From assembly GCA_900768845.1 (NCBI GenBank), contig CAAGEK010000024.1, forward strand, positions 32,009 through 96,008: a stretch of DNA of 64,000 nt. Direction: 5' to 3'. Shown here in pieces: positions 53,166-62,068 of the stretch; within the stretch, counting starts at the first letter, position 1; each line of letters starts with the position of its first letter. Made by a program: the position numbers and the translations under genes. Below the pieces are notes generated by a model that was given only the letters and a program-made list of their open reading frames with translations, ran no database searches and was not told the DNA's origin. This DNA comes from Alphaproteobacteria bacterium (GTDB lineage Bacteria; Pseudomonadota; Alphaproteobacteria; CAAGCB01; CAG-977).

Positions 53166-53462
53166 ATGACGGAAAATAAAGCATTGCAACAGATCCGGCA
53201 GGAACTGGAAAGCCATCGCATCGTTTTGTTTATGAAGGGGACGCCCGCCCGTCCGCGTTGCGGATTTTCGGCGGAGGCCGCTCAGTGTTTGCAATCGGGC
53301 GGGATTGCGTTTAAAAGCGTAAATGTATTGGATGATCCGCAAATGTTTGACGGAATACGAAAATACACGAATTACACACACTTCCCCCAAATGTTCGTTG
53401 ACGGGCGTTTTGTCGGAAGCAGTGAAAGCATCCGCAAGTTCGCCTTAAAGTCGAAAGCGTGA
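53166..53462 (+). CDS. grxD: Monothiol glutaredoxin (CGFS type)
   Basis: 98 residues. The opening LESHRIVLFMKGTPARPRCGFS carries the CGFS active site (one Cys) and the MKGT motif that binds glutathione. The cis-Pro segment is THFPQMFVDGRF where relatives have TIPQLFV. The usual final GGCDI is SSESI here, so one glutathione-contacting Gly-Gly-Cys-Asp stretch is altered. Grx4-type proteins carry Fe-S clusters for assembly or delivery. It follows the giant gene by 140 bp and has its own terminator. Confidence 0.88.
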   Translation: MTENKALQQIRQELESHRIVLFMKGTPARPRCGFSAEAAQCLQSGGIAFKSVNVLDDPQMFDGIRKYTNYTHFPQMFVDGRFVGSSESIRKFALKSKA

Positions 53463-53467
53463 ATTGA

Positions 53468-53496
53468 AAGCCCTCGATTTTTCGGGGGCTTTTTTG
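53468..53496 (+). terminator. Rho-independent terminator
   Basis: Stem AAAGCCCTCGA / TCGGGGGCTTT (one G-U) followed by TTTTT, six bases after the glutaredoxin stop. Confidence 0.88.
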
Positions 53497-53595
53497 TAAA
53501 TCGAAAAAAAAACTAGCCGGCACGGGAAAGCTTACGGCTATCACAAAAACGCCTTGGATAAACTCGGGGGTGCAGTTTGCTACCTGCGACTAATG

Positions 53596-53978
53596 AGTTT
53601 TACAATGAACGATGTAAACATGGTATTCGCACAGAAATATCGCCTCTATGGAGAGAAACGCCAAGGGAAGATAGCGAGCTGTGCGTTGGAAATAGAATCG
53701 GAAGTGTGTCAGGCTGATGAGCATATGCCGGTACTACCGAAAATGAGTGTGTCGAGTTTTGCAGGTTTTCTGAAAGGGAAAAGCGGTTTAACGTTTTTAG
53801 AGCGTTGGAGTAATATAAAACTCAAGTATCGCAACAGAAAATTTCGGTGAAAGGGGTACTATCCGCGGGAAAGAACGCCCGTGAGATTTTAGAAAACTTA
53901 CAGAATCAGCTGAATGAAGGCGATCTGTCAGATCGGCAGACACAATTCCTGTCCGCTCCGTTTACGGGTGGCAAGTAA
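53596..53978 (+). mobile_element. IS200/IS605 TnpA remnant
   Basis: A broken IS200-type transposase. The first frame has MNDVN, then VFAQKYRLYGEKRQGKI and the highly typical PKMSVSSFAGFLKGKSGLTF followed by NIKLKYRNRKF, stopping at 53850. Just after, another frame continues SAGKNAREILENLQNQLNEG and FTGGK to a stop at 53978, the usual TnpA tail. The HUH motif region (normally MPDHVHLLV) is deleted or scrambled (DEHMPVLPK). So at least one internal deletion and one frameshift have killed it. Confidence 0.78.
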
Positions 53979-55085
53979 TAAAATGCACCCGACGGAGTGT
54001 CGTACGCGGTAAGCGTAACAGGTAGCAAGAGGGCGACTCTTGTCGTGTAAAGAATCACCCGCTGGGCGCGGAGGTATCTGTTTGTGTTCCAATGCCGGAC
54101 AAACGGGGTGGTGGGAATTTTGTAAAAAGAACTTCTCAAGCGAGTTCGGATTGCGGCCTTCCCAGAAGCCAAGGTGAATGATGTAAAACGCATTCGGTGT
54201 CGCGTTGAAATAGTCGGACTGCGGTTGAGAAGGGATAAGGATACGGGTTCGGAATATCGTTGAAAATGAGTGTGGAGGCTTTTGCACGATTTCCGAATGG
54301 GTTTGAGGCTTTGCAAGCAAAGGGAGGGGCATCGGTGTAAAATTGACGAATACATACAATTGAAAAAGGACGCATCGGTCGGTTTTTACGGACGGAAAGT
54401 AATAAATACCTGTCAAATCATTGTCCGTCTTCAGTCGCGGTCGAAAGCGATGTCCGTCGTGCGCAGAGTCGCGGGCGGAACCCGTGTACGGAACAGCTTT
54501 CGGCCGGAAAACTTTTTTGTCGTAACGGGAATCGGTTCGGAGAATCGAAGTCAAATGAGATGATTTGAAATCCGTGGCGCGAAGACTCGCAATTTCAGTT
54601 TTTGTAAAGCATGGAAAAAACGTCGGAAATTGTGTGGAGATAACGGAAGCTGAATAAATTGCCCTGAAATAATGGAGCTTCATCGTTTTATGTCGCAGGA
54701 AATGGATGAGCCGCCAATCTGTCGGAGCGATCCGGTGATGTTGTTTTCGGTGTTTTCGGAAAAGAAGTTTTATCGTTGCAAAAATAAACGTTTTTTCCGT
54801 TCCGGCAGAAATGAGAGCCGGAAATCTTAAAATTATTCGGTCTGAGCCCGTTCTCATCCTGACCTCGGGGGTGAGGCGGTTGGCAATGCGTTTTAATGTC
54901 GGGCGGGGTATCTTGTTTTTACGGGCTGTTTTCTGTCATACGCGAACGAGGTATACACTTAAGGGACGTTTGGGATAAAGATTTTGCGGGCACGAAACCG
55001 CGGCGGCCGCACTTTCACCGCTGTCGTTCAGAGCGGCTTTTCATTCCTTAAAGCATGGCAACGGATTTAGTACGCGGAAATCCGG
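53979..55085. other. 1.1-kb gene-free interval after the IS200 remnant
   Basis: No supported gene on either strand. A 309-residue minus-strand frame exists but has no ribosome site, no family pattern and poor codon use. The part up to about 54150 may be degraded IS200 flank with GC-rich hairpins. The rest is mixed with no repeats I can define. Confidence 0.5.
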
Positions 55086-55967
55086 TCACTCGCGATAATC
55101 GCTTCTGATAAACGGCTTGTCGATTTTCGATTCGGTCAAAAGCCGGTATTTTCGGGGATGCCTGTAAGCGTTGCCTGATGTTTCGCATTCACGGTATTCT
55201 TGCAATTGTTTTAAATCAAGTCCGGCAATATAAATTCCTTCCGTTTCGTCGGTCTGAAGAATACAGGTGTCCCTTGAATCGTTTTCGTCCGGCAAATAAG
55301 CGACGCCGTCAAATACGCTGGAATTTCCGTTACAGTCCGGAACGGTTTCGGGGTAATTGCAGGTGGCGACGGCCAGCATATTTTCAAAAGCTCTGGCGCG
55401 AAGCTGTGAAAGGCGGTTTATTTCCATCGGACAGGCGTTCGGAACCAAAATGAGTTCCGCGCCTTTTTACATAAGGATTCTTGCGCTTTCCGGAAATTCC
55501 CTGTCATAACAAATCATTGCGCCTGTTTTTACCTGACCGCAGGGCGTGTCAAGCGTTGTCACATAAAAATCTTCGCCCGCCGTCAAATTGCGTTCCACAT
55601 CAAAATCGCAGGTATGTACTTTTGCATAAACGAATTTCAATTTTCCGTAGCGGTCGAAAAGGGCAAGTGAATTTCGAGGGGCGTTTTCATATTTTTCAAG
55701 AAATGTAATCCCGACAGCCATATCAAGTTGTTTCGCAAGGTTTTTAAAAGTATTGATAAAGTCGCTGTCAACGGAAACGGCGTCTTTTATCCATTCATCG
55801 ACGGGTCTGTTATGAATATTATATCCGTTGCTCCACATTTCGGGGAACAATGCAATGTCCGCCCCTTTTTCTTTTGCTTTTTTGCAATATTCAATTCCTT
55901 TTTCAAGGTTTTCATTTAAGCCTTTACAAGGAGTGATTTGAAGAAGTGCTATTTTTAATATATTCAC
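55086..55967 (-). pseudogene. Nitrilase/carbon-nitrogen hydrolase interrupted by one in-frame stop
   Basis: Frame from 55967 to 55086, 294 codons, with a single TAA at 55467-55469. The first part has the whole catalytic triad: Glu43 in LFPEMWSNGY, Lys116 in FVYAKVHTCDF and Cys153 in GAMICYDREFPE. After ESARILM comes TAA, then KGAELILVPNACPM continues in the same frame to the normal C-terminal half (ARAFENMLAVATCNYPET). A TTA (Leu) to TAA change explains it. Relatives hydrolyse amides such as N-carbamoylputrescine. The protein is probably truncated and inactive unless the stop is read through or is a sequence error. Confidence 0.85.
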
Positions 55968-56524
55968 TATTTAAAATTCCTCTTCAATTTAAAATCGAAT
56001 ACATCATTTCAACACATTATTCGGATTTCCGTCAACGGTTAAAACGGCAGAATACCGTTTCCGCTTATCCGGCAAACAAAAAAACAAACATTCGCATAAT
56101 AGGGGGGGGGGGCGGATGCTTCTTCGGGGTTGGTTAAGATTCAAATCAGCGGGGATAGCGCGTATGTAAACGTCCGGAAAATGTCTTGTATTATCGTATC
56201 ATTGACGTTAGACGGGAGCGGTCGCTCATTCCCGTCCGGACTGACCGGCGACGAATACCCCGCATTAAGGGGGATTTTTTGAGAAACGGGGCGGCTGCAA
56301 AAAGACGGAGGGCGCAATTTCCGGATTTCCCGTTCGGCAAAAGATGGCTTCGCTTCTTTTTCGCGGCGTTTCAGGGAGGACTGACTTTGGAGCGACTTTT
56401 TTTCCGCCCGCAAGCTTCCGGATTTTGACGCACTGCGTTTCCGTTCGCCCGTTTGTTTTCAGTCCGGTCTCGACGGCTCGATTTCAAATTATAAAAAACG
56501 GCAAAAGCAAAAAGAATGGCGCGA
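55968..56524. other. Gene-free interval with an 11-G tract
   Basis: About 560 bp. Contains a run of 11 G at 56102-56112 in otherwise AT-rich surroundings, then GC-richer DNA. No gene, RNA or repeat supported. Confidence 0.5.
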
Positions 56525-56788
56525 TTATGCGTGTTCCCGACGGATATAAAGCAACGGAGCGATAATACCGGATACGACGAAAACGATTGCCGTTCCGATC
56601 AGCACCCATCTTTGATATTCATAGCCGTATTCGACGCACGTTCCCGAAACCGGACAGAACAGATACGAATACGGATCGAACGGAAACATAAAAGTGAATT
56701 TGTTAATCAAGTAAATCAAGCTTAACGAAGTCAGATATGACGCGCACAATAAACAGATCTCGCCTAAAATAACGGATAAAACGGACAC
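56525..56788 (-). CDS. Small membrane protein (GTG start)
   Basis: 87 residues beginning at a GTG at 56788 with ribosome site AAGGAG six bases upstream. Two hydrophobic helices (ILGEICLLCASYLTSLSLIY and VLIGTAIVFVVSGIIAPLLY) flank a loop with two Cys (FCPVSGTCVEYGY). The ends are charged (IRREHA). No family recognised; the Cys pair may form a periplasmic disulfide. Confidence 0.65.
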   Translation of the reverse strand: MSVLSVILGEICLLCASYLTSLSLIYLINKFTFMFPFDPYSYLFCPVSGTCVEYGYEYQRWVLIGTAIVFVVSGIIAPLLYIRREHA

Positions 56789-56931
56789 TTTCGGCTCCTT
56801 TGAAAAAATAAACGTGCTTTTATGATAGCAAACCTTTGCAATCCTGCAAGAGGCGCGTTAAATTTATATGGAAAAATCAAAGAAACCCGTTTTCTTTGTC
56901 ATGGCAACCTGAAAGACAAGGATGTTGTTTG

Positions 56932-57276
56932 ATGCCTTTTTTGCTGATTAAAACGAATCTTCATTTGGACAAGATGATGTGCGAAACCGTATTGAATCAG
57001 GCTTCGACCGTTTTGGCCAGAATTACGGGAAAACCCGAAAAGTTCATTATGGTGAACGTTTGCAGTGCGGAAAACCTGATGCTGGGGGGGAAAATCGCGC
57101 CGGCCGTTTGGATGGAAATGAAAAGCGTCGGTTTGACACAAGGGCAGGTTCCCATTTATTCCAAAGCATTGACGGAAATGATCGTTTCCCGCTTGCAGGT
57201 TCCTGCGACTCGCGTTTATATTGAATTTTCATCCGTCCCCGGAAATATGTGGGGATATAACGGCGCAACGTTTTAA
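56932..57276 (+). CDS. MIF-like tautomerase
   Basis: 114 residues from the ATG at 56932 (AAGGA upstream). It matches macrophage migration inhibitory factor along its length: Pro2 after the Met (MPFLLIKTN; Pro is the catalytic base), TGKPEKFIMVNV with the Lys equivalent to MIF Lys32, LGGKIAPAVWMEMKSVGLTQ, and YSKALTEMIVSRLQVPATRV with YIEFSSVPGNMWGYNGATF. The CxxC of vertebrate MIF is absent. MIF family members tautomerise phenylpyruvate-like substrates; bacterial and parasite homologues exist. It begins an operon with the lipoprotein gene 17 bp downstream. Confidence 0.93.
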   Translation: MPFLLIKTNLHLDKMMCETVLNQASTVLARITGKPEKFIMVNVCSAENLMLGGKIAPAVWMEMKSVGLTQGQVPIYSKALTEMIVSRLQVPATRVYIEFSSVPGNMWGYNGATF

Positions 57277-57293
57277 ATCGGTTAAGGATAAAA

Positions 57294-57851
57294 ATGCTCG
57301 GGATGTTCCGCTCTTTTTTGCTCATCGGCCTTGTTGCGGGCGTTTTATCGGCCTGCTCGCACCATATTAACGCCCGACGTACGGATATTATCGATCCGGA
57401 CGACGTTAATTTGCGCGAAACGGATTATATGACGTATTTGAGGTTGAAAAGAGCCCCGGGACCGTTGGATCAGGACTATATCATCCTGAGCGGTCGCGTC
57501 GCCCGTAAAATGGCGCGGGACGATATGTTCGCCGAACCGCCCGAACGGGTGAAAATCGCTTTGCGCGACGTGTTGAACTATCATCCGTCGGCGGATATTC
57601 ATCCCGCCGTCATTCACGAATATGTCGAACACGCTTTGATGAATACGCGTGCAATATGGATGGTGGACGGTTCGACCCCCTATGATTATGTGCTTGACGT
57701 TGAGCTGAGCGAAGTGCCCGTGAAAAATGACGATACGGCGGAAGACAAGGCTTTGGCCGTTATGTTCGTCCTGTTCCGTCCCAGCGGCGTACAGGAAAAG
57801 GAATGGTTCGGCATTATGAAGCGGGAAAAGGGCTCTAAACACTGGTACTGA
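57294..57851 (+). CDS. Lipoprotein of unknown function
   Basis: 185 residues, AAGGA upstream of the ATG. Signal peptide with lipobox LSAC (Cys21), so anchored in a membrane of the envelope. The mature part has HHINARRTDIIDPDDVNLRE, a region around RVKIALRDVLNYHPSADIHP, and VLDVELSEVPVKNDD, ending KGSKHWY. No family recognised. It follows the MIF-like gene by 17 bp and is likely in the same transcript. Confidence 0.8.
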   Translation: MLGMFRSFLLIGLVAGVLSACSHHINARRTDIIDPDDVNLRETDYMTYLRLKRAPGPLDQDYIILSGRVARKMARDDMFAEPPERVKIALRDVLNYHPSADIHPAVIHEYVEHALMNTRAIWMVDGSTPYDYVLDVELSEVPVKNDDTAEDKALAVMFVLFRPSGVQEKEWFGIMKREKGSKHWY

Positions 57852-58534
57852 GCATCAAAGGCGGAAAGGTCTTTTTCGCGCTTCCGGCTTTGTCGCCGTG
57901 GAATGTGAAAGGGGAGCGGAACCGGTGTTTCGCTTCTTTTTTGCAGGCGGTGCCTGATATTCGCTTGCAAGAAAATGGAACCGGCTATTTTTTCCAAAGC
58001 CGACGACCCGTTTCTTTTGCGTTTTCGCTTCCTTCGCGTAGAACCGCCCTTTCTTGAGCCGTCTTATCTGTTTTATCGCTTGTGGCGGGATGGGGGTATC
58101 CGGATCGATTTTGAAGCCGTAAAACAAAAGTCCGCCCCGACTTTTGATGAAACCGGCGCGGTTTCTTTCATCGGCGGCAACTTTTTTATTCTGCAAGGCT
58201 TGATCCGGAACCGTCAAAAGGAATGAACGCTCATTGACTCCGCTCAAACCCGAATTGTTTAAAATTCCGCTGATAACGGATTTCCGGAGTTTCTTCCGGC
58301 AAAAAAATAATGCGCCGCTAATCGGTATCGTAAAAAATTATCCGACGGATAACAGACGGAATCTTCTCTTTCGTTTCGGGAGTAAAGGATTCGAGACTCA
58401 TCGCCGTCCCAAAATACGGACGGAAAAACCGGTTGCCGCACTCCCGTGAAAACCGTTATTTCTCCGACGCCCTCCGTTCCGTTCACGAAAACCGTTTTTT
58501 ATTCTTCTTTGATTTTTTATGCCTTCTTTCCATA
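57852..58534. other. Gene-free interval
   Basis: About 680 bp. Two frames of 83 and 130 residues overlap on opposite strands near 57855-58250, neither convincing (no ribosome site, no family pattern). No RNA or repeat seen. Confidence 0.45.
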
Positions 58535-58575
58535 AAAAAGCCCCTCCCGATATGAAACCGGAAGGGACTTTACAG
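58535..58575 (-). terminator. Probable terminator of the outer-membrane barrel gene
   Basis: Minus-strand imperfect stem AGTCCCTTCCGG / TCGGGAGGGGCT followed by TTTTTT, 16 bp after the stop at 58591. Confidence 0.7.
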
Positions 58576-58590
58576 GACGATTCCTGAAAT

Positions 58591-59343
58591 TTAGAAAGCG
58601 AAACGGTAGCCGAGATAAATTTCGTTTGCTGTTGATTTCGCCTTGATAATCCCGATTTCGGATGTGGGATAATCGGGATCCGAATCAATGTCCAAATAAT
58701 TGATTTTATTCGTGCCGAAACGGATGTAACGGTATCCCAAATCAACGGAAGATGTGTCGGAAACGGCATAAGAAACGCCGAAACCGGCATTCCAGGACAG
58801 ATTGTTTTTCTTTTTCTTGTAAAGGGAGGCTGTATCTTCGTTCACGATTCCGAAAGATGTTTCCATTCGCGTGTAACCGATGCCTGCGCCGATGTAGGGC
58901 GTGAACTTGGAAGAATTGTGGAAGTCATAGTAAGCGTTCAAGAAAATCGATTTGTTCTTAAAGCTTGTGTTCATAAGGCTTTCAAACAATACGTCGGAAT
59001 TATCGACATTTTCTTGCATCTTTAATTCGATTTCGCTTCTGATTGCCCCGTGTTTGACGCCGTAAGCAAAAGAACCGCCGAAAATGTCTTTATCGGACTT
59101 CCGTTTCCATGCCAACCCTTCGTTTTCACCGTCGGAAGGGCTTTCTATATAAATAGAAGTCTTCAGAGGATTTTTTTCTTTCAAAGCGGATACCCTGACG
59201 GAAACGTATTGTTCCGTTTTCGTTTTTGCCGGTTCGGCCTTTGCGGGGCGGGATTCCTTGTTCGCTGCGGTTTTGGCGGGTTCAGCGGCGTTCGCCTGAA
59301 AAGCGACCAGACAAGCGGCGATAAAAGCCGTATATTTTTTCAT
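58591..59343 (-). CDS. Outer-membrane beta-barrel protein (OmpW/Opa-like)
   Basis: 250 residues. Signal peptide MKKYTAFIAACLVAFQANA, then a Lys/Ala/Pro-rich linker to about 45. The rest is a predicted eight-strand barrel with alternating pattern: FGGSFAYGVKHGAIRSEIEL, KSIFLNAYYDFHNSSKFTPY, IGAGIGYTRMETSFGIV, NAGFGVSYAVSDTSSVDLGY. It ends EIYLGYRFAF with the C-terminal Phe that the BAM complex recognises. Members serve as small porins or adhesins. Ribosome site GGAG before the ATG. Confidence 0.88.
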   Translation of the reverse strand: MKKYTAFIAACLVAFQANAAEPAKTAANKESRPAKAEPAKTKTEQYVSVRVSALKEKNPLKTSIYIESPSDGENEGLAWKRKSDKDIFGGSFAYGVKHGAIRSEIELKMQENVDNSDVLFESLMNTSFKNKSIFLNAYYDFHNSSKFTPYIGAGIGYTRMETSFGIVNEDTASLYKKKKNNLSWNAGFGVSYAVSDTSSVDLGYRYIRFGTNKINYLDIDSDPDYPTSEIGIIKAKSTANEIYLGYRFAF

Positions 59344-59432
59344 AATTCAACACTCCATTTAATAATGCGTCATGGAGTTAAAGTAACGGTTTATGCGGTG
59401 TAATGCAAGTCAAAAATACACGGAACGGTGAT

Positions 59433-60119
59433 TTATTCTTTCGGCTTCGGTTTTTTGGGCTTTGAAGACTTTTTCTGCTTTTTCGTCATGACGTCGCGGA
59501 CATACTCCATGATGCTGACGTTCAAATCGCGCAAATGATTGTTAAAATCGTGGTCGGCGTGCGGGAACATTTTGTAATGGATGTGTATGCTGCGCTGTCC
59601 CGACAGCTTTTCCGCCAACGCCGCGACGGACGCTTCGGGGACGGCGGCGTCCTCTCCCCCGTGCAAAATCAAACCCGATGCGGGGCAGGGGGCTAAAAAC
59701 GAAAAATCCTTGCTGTTCGCGGGAGGGGCGGCCGATATGAATCCCGATATTTCGGGGCGGCGCATCAACAGCTGCATTCCGATCCACGCGCCGAAGGAAT
59801 GACCGGCGACCCAACACGTTTTCGCTTCTTTGTTCACCGCTTGCAACCAATCCAACGCGGCGGCCGCATCGCCCAGTTCGCCGATCCCGCCGTCATACGT
59901 TCCCTGCGACCGTCCGACGCCGCGGAAGTTGAAGCGCAAAACGGAAAAGCCCAACATATTAAACGTTTGAAACAAAGTATAGGCGACTTTGTTGTTCATT
60001 GAACCGCCCGATTGGGAATCGGAATGAAGAATCAAAGCCAAAGGGGAGGATTCCTCTTTTCCTTGCTGGTATCTTCCCTCCAGACGACCGTCGGGACCGT
60101 TAAAAATCACTTCGGGCAT
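59433..60119 (-). CDS. Alpha/beta hydrolase
   Basis: 228 residues from the ATG at 60119 (AAGG upstream; the longer frame would overlap cysE). Alpha/beta-hydrolase features: LALILHSDSQSGGSMNNKV, FNMLGFSVLRFNFRGVGRSQ, nucleophile elbow WVAGHSFGAWIGM (GxSxG), Asp in ILHGGEDAAVP and His in MFPHADHDF. The C-terminus is Lys-rich (KKQKKSSKPKKPKPKE). It resembles a widespread alphaproteobacterial hydrolase of unknown substrate. Divergent from cysE. Confidence 0.9.
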   Translation of the reverse strand: MPEVIFNGPDGRLEGRYQQGKEESSPLALILHSDSQSGGSMNNKVAYTLFQTFNMLGFSVLRFNFRGVGRSQGTYDGGIGELGDAAAALDWLQAVNKEAKTCWVAGHSFGAWIGMQLLMRRPEISGFISAAPPANSKDFSFLAPCPASGLILHGGEDAAVPEASVAALAEKLSGQRSIHIHYKMFPHADHDFNNHLRDLNVSIMEYVRDVMTKKQKKSSKPKKPKPKE

Positions 60120-60186
60120 ATTGAAACCTTGCAACGTGTGAGTTATAAGCGAAGTAAACAATACATCATAACGAAACGAAGGACTT

Positions 60187-60873
60187 ATGTTCAAGCATAT
60201 CATCAAAAAAGATTTCTTCGCCCGTTTGTCCGAAGACATCGCTTCCGTCGTCGAACGCGACCCCGCGGCGCGCTCAAAGATTGAGGTTTTGCTTTGTTAT
60301 CCCGGTCTTCACGCCCTGATTTTGTATCGTTTCGCCCATTTTTTATGGGGTAAAAATTTTTTCACTTTAGCGCGTTTCGTTTCTTCGTTCGCACGATTCC
60401 TTACCGGAGTCGACATTCATCCGGCGGCGCGAATCGGGCGCAGGGTTTTCATTGATCATGCCACGGGACTGGTCGTCGGCGAAACGGCCGAAATCGGGGA
60501 CGATGTGACGCTTTATCACGGGGTGACACTGGGCGGGACTTCGGGGGACAAAGGAAAACGCCATCCGACATTGTGCGACCGCGTCATCGTCGGGGCGGGA
60601 GCCAAAGTGTTGGGACCCGTCAGAATAGGATGCAATGCGCGAATCGGATCGAACGCCGTCGTTTTAAAGGATGTGCCCGACAATGCAACCGCCGTCGGCA
60701 TTCCCGCCCGCATCGTCAACAGCCGCAAGCACGAAGAAAAGGCTTTTTGCGCTTATGCCGCGGAAGACAGGATAACCGATCCGATGCAACGGGAATTGGA
60801 CGCAATGCGAGCGGAAATCAAGGCGATGGAAAAACGTTTGAAAGAAATATCGCCGGTAGGGGATGAAAAATGA
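60187..60873 (+). CDS. cysE: Serine O-acetyltransferase CysE
   Basis: 228 residues. The left-handed beta-helix of hexapeptide repeats is clear (VDIHPAARIGRRVFIDHATG; VVGETAEIGDDVTLYHGVTL; GGTSGDKGKRHPTLCDRVIV; GAGAKVLGPVRIGCNARIGS). His and Asp of the DHATG motif and the GKRHP loop bind acetyl-CoA and serine. It makes O-acetylserine, the cysteine precursor. The C-terminal about 40 residues are helical and charged. Cysteine often feeds back on CysE; no cysK is adjacent. Confidence 0.96.
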   Translation: MFKHIIKKDFFARLSEDIASVVERDPAARSKIEVLLCYPGLHALILYRFAHFLWGKNFFTLARFVSSFARFLTGVDIHPAARIGRRVFIDHATGLVVGETAEIGDDVTLYHGVTLGGTSGDKGKRHPTLCDRVIVGAGAKVLGPVRIGCNARIGSNAVVLKDVPDNATAVGIPARIVNSRKHEEKAFCAYAAEDRITDPMQRELDAMRAEIKAMEKRLKEISPVGDEK

Positions 60874-60883
60874 AAAAACAGGG

Positions 60884-60910
60884 TTGACAACGGGGGGAAA
60901 AAAGGATAAA
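60884..60910 (+). promoter_or_regulatory. Putative promoter of tRNA-Met
   Basis: Consensus TTGACA at 60884-60889; GATAAA at 60905-60910 is the best nearby -10 (15-bp spacing), just upstream of the tRNA. Confidence 0.35.
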
Positions 60911-60927
60911 GCTATCTTACTTTCCGC

Positions 60928-61004
60928 GGCGGCTTAGCTCAGTCGGTTAGAGCAACGGAATCATAATCCGTGTGTCCCCAGTTCGAATCTGGGAGCCGCT
61001 ACCA
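60928..61004 (+). tRNA. tRNA-Met, elongator (anticodon CAU)
   Basis: 77 nt with CCA at 61002-61004. Acceptor GGCGGCT pairs with AGCCGCT (one G-U); D arm GCTCAGTCGGTTAGAGC; anticodon loop ATCATAA with CAT; T arm CCCAGTTCGAATCTGGG. The G1-U72 pair fits elongator Met; an Ile-CAU tRNA is not ruled out. Confidence 0.93.
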
Positions 61005-61010
61005 TTTGAA

Positions 61011-61036
61011 TACCCTCGTTTCATGCGAGGGTTTTT
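61011..61036 (+). terminator. Terminator of tRNA-Met
   Basis: Stem ACCCTCG / CGAGGGT followed by TTTTT, 7 bases after the tRNA. Confidence 0.85.
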
Positions 61037-61068
61037 CTTTATTTACGCTCAAAATACGGAAAACGGCC

Positions 61069-61413
61069 ATGGCGACTTCGGAAGAGTATATCCGTTTTGT
61101 ATGTGAATGTTTGAACAAATCGGGAAATATGACGCAACGCAAGATGTTCGGGGAATATATGCTTTATTATGACGCGAAACCCGTTTTGACGGTGTGTGAC
61201 AATACCGTTTTTGTAAAACGGCTGCCCGAAGTCAAGGCTTTGTTCGACGAATACGGCGTGGTTTGCGAAGAGAAAACGCCTTATGACGGAGCAAAGCCGC
61301 ATTATGTCGTTGATGTGGAAAATGAAGATTTTTCAAATGCTTTAATCGAATTGCTGGCCGAAATCACACCGTTGCCGAAACCCAAACGGAAAAAACGGCT
61401 CCTTGAATCTTAA
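61069..61413 (+). CDS. TfoX N-terminal-domain protein
   Basis: 114 residues from the ATG at 61069. The typical opening YIRFVCECLNKSGNMTQRKM leads into FGEYMLYYDAKPVLTVCDNT and FVKRLPEVKALFDEYG, which match the TfoX/Sxy N-terminal domain. The C-terminal end is basic (PKPKRKKRLLES). TfoX/Sxy regulates natural competence in gamma-proteobacteria; the short forms found here are annotated by domain only. It precedes the flavodoxin gene by 40 bp. Confidence 0.88.
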   Translation: MATSEEYIRFVCECLNKSGNMTQRKMFGEYMLYYDAKPVLTVCDNTVFVKRLPEVKALFDEYGVVCEEKTPYDGAKPHYVVDVENEDFSNALIELLAEITPLPKPKRKKRLLES

Positions 61414-61453
61414 TTCCTGCCTTTTTAATACACTTGTCAACGGAGAAAGTAAA

Positions 61454-62068
61454 ATGAAGTACATTCTTTATTTCCTTTTGGCGGCAATCGTGGTCGCCGC
61501 CGTTTCAACGGGCGTTCATTTGTACAAAGTCGCCGCACGCAATAAGAAGGAAATAGCGCAATTCGGCGGAGAACGCCTGCTTTTGAACAAAAAATTCGGT
61601 AAGGTTCTCGTCGTTTATTATTCTTTGTCGGGAAATACCAAAGCCGTCGCCGAGGCGATCCGCGACAAAACGGGAGCGGATATGTTCGAGATAAAAACGG
61701 TTTCCGAGATAAAACAAAATCCGATGTTGCACTTGGCGGTTCGGGATCAGTTGAAAACGGGAAAGTATCCGGAATTGGCCGGAGAACTGCCTGATTTTTC
61801 AAAATATGACATGATTTTCGTCGGGGCTCCCGTTTGGTGGTATACGGTGGCGACTCCCGCGTTGAGTTTTTTGGAACGCGCCGATTTTCAAGGCAAAGCG
61901 GTCGTTCCCTTTTCAACGCAAGGAAGCAATGCCGGCACTTATTTTGAAGATTTCGCCAAGAAAGCTAAAAATGCCCGATTGTTGAAATCGGAATCTTTTA
62001 ACAATCTTCCGAAAGAATACGACGCCGCCGTTGAAAATAAAATCATTGCGTGGTTGAACGGTTTGTAA
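61454..62068 (+). CDS. Membrane-anchored flavodoxin
   Basis: 204 residues from the ATG at 61454 (GGAG upstream). One N-terminal transmembrane segment (YILYFLLAAIVVAAVSTGVH) anchors a flavodoxin domain to the membrane. The FMN-phosphate loop is YYSLSGNTKAVAEAI, the second loop is VGAPVWWYTVATPALSFLE and the third VPFSTQGSNAGTYFEDFAK. It carries electrons via FMN. A periplasmic or cytoplasmic orientation is unclear; the anchor at residue 3-22 with Lys at 2 favours the bulk outside. Confidence 0.9.
   Translation: MKYILYFLLAAIVVAAVSTGVHLYKVAARNKKEIAQFGGERLLLNKKFGKVLVVYYSLSGNTKAVAEAIRDKTGADMFEIKTVSEIKQNPMLHLAVRDQLKTGKYPELAGELPDFSKYDMIFVGAPVWWYTVATPALSFLERADFQGKAVVPFSTQGSNAGTYFEDFAKKAKNARLLKSESFNNLPKEYDAAVENKIIAWLNGL

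Noticed and set aside
53928..54857. A 309-residue minus-strand frame in the gap after the IS200 remnant
   Set aside because: No ribosome site, no domain pattern, His/Phe/Arg-rich composition typical of antisense or non-coding frames, and it overlaps IS debris.
57855..58247. A 130-residue minus-strand frame
   Set aside because: Overlaps another frame on the opposite strand; neither has a start signal or family pattern.
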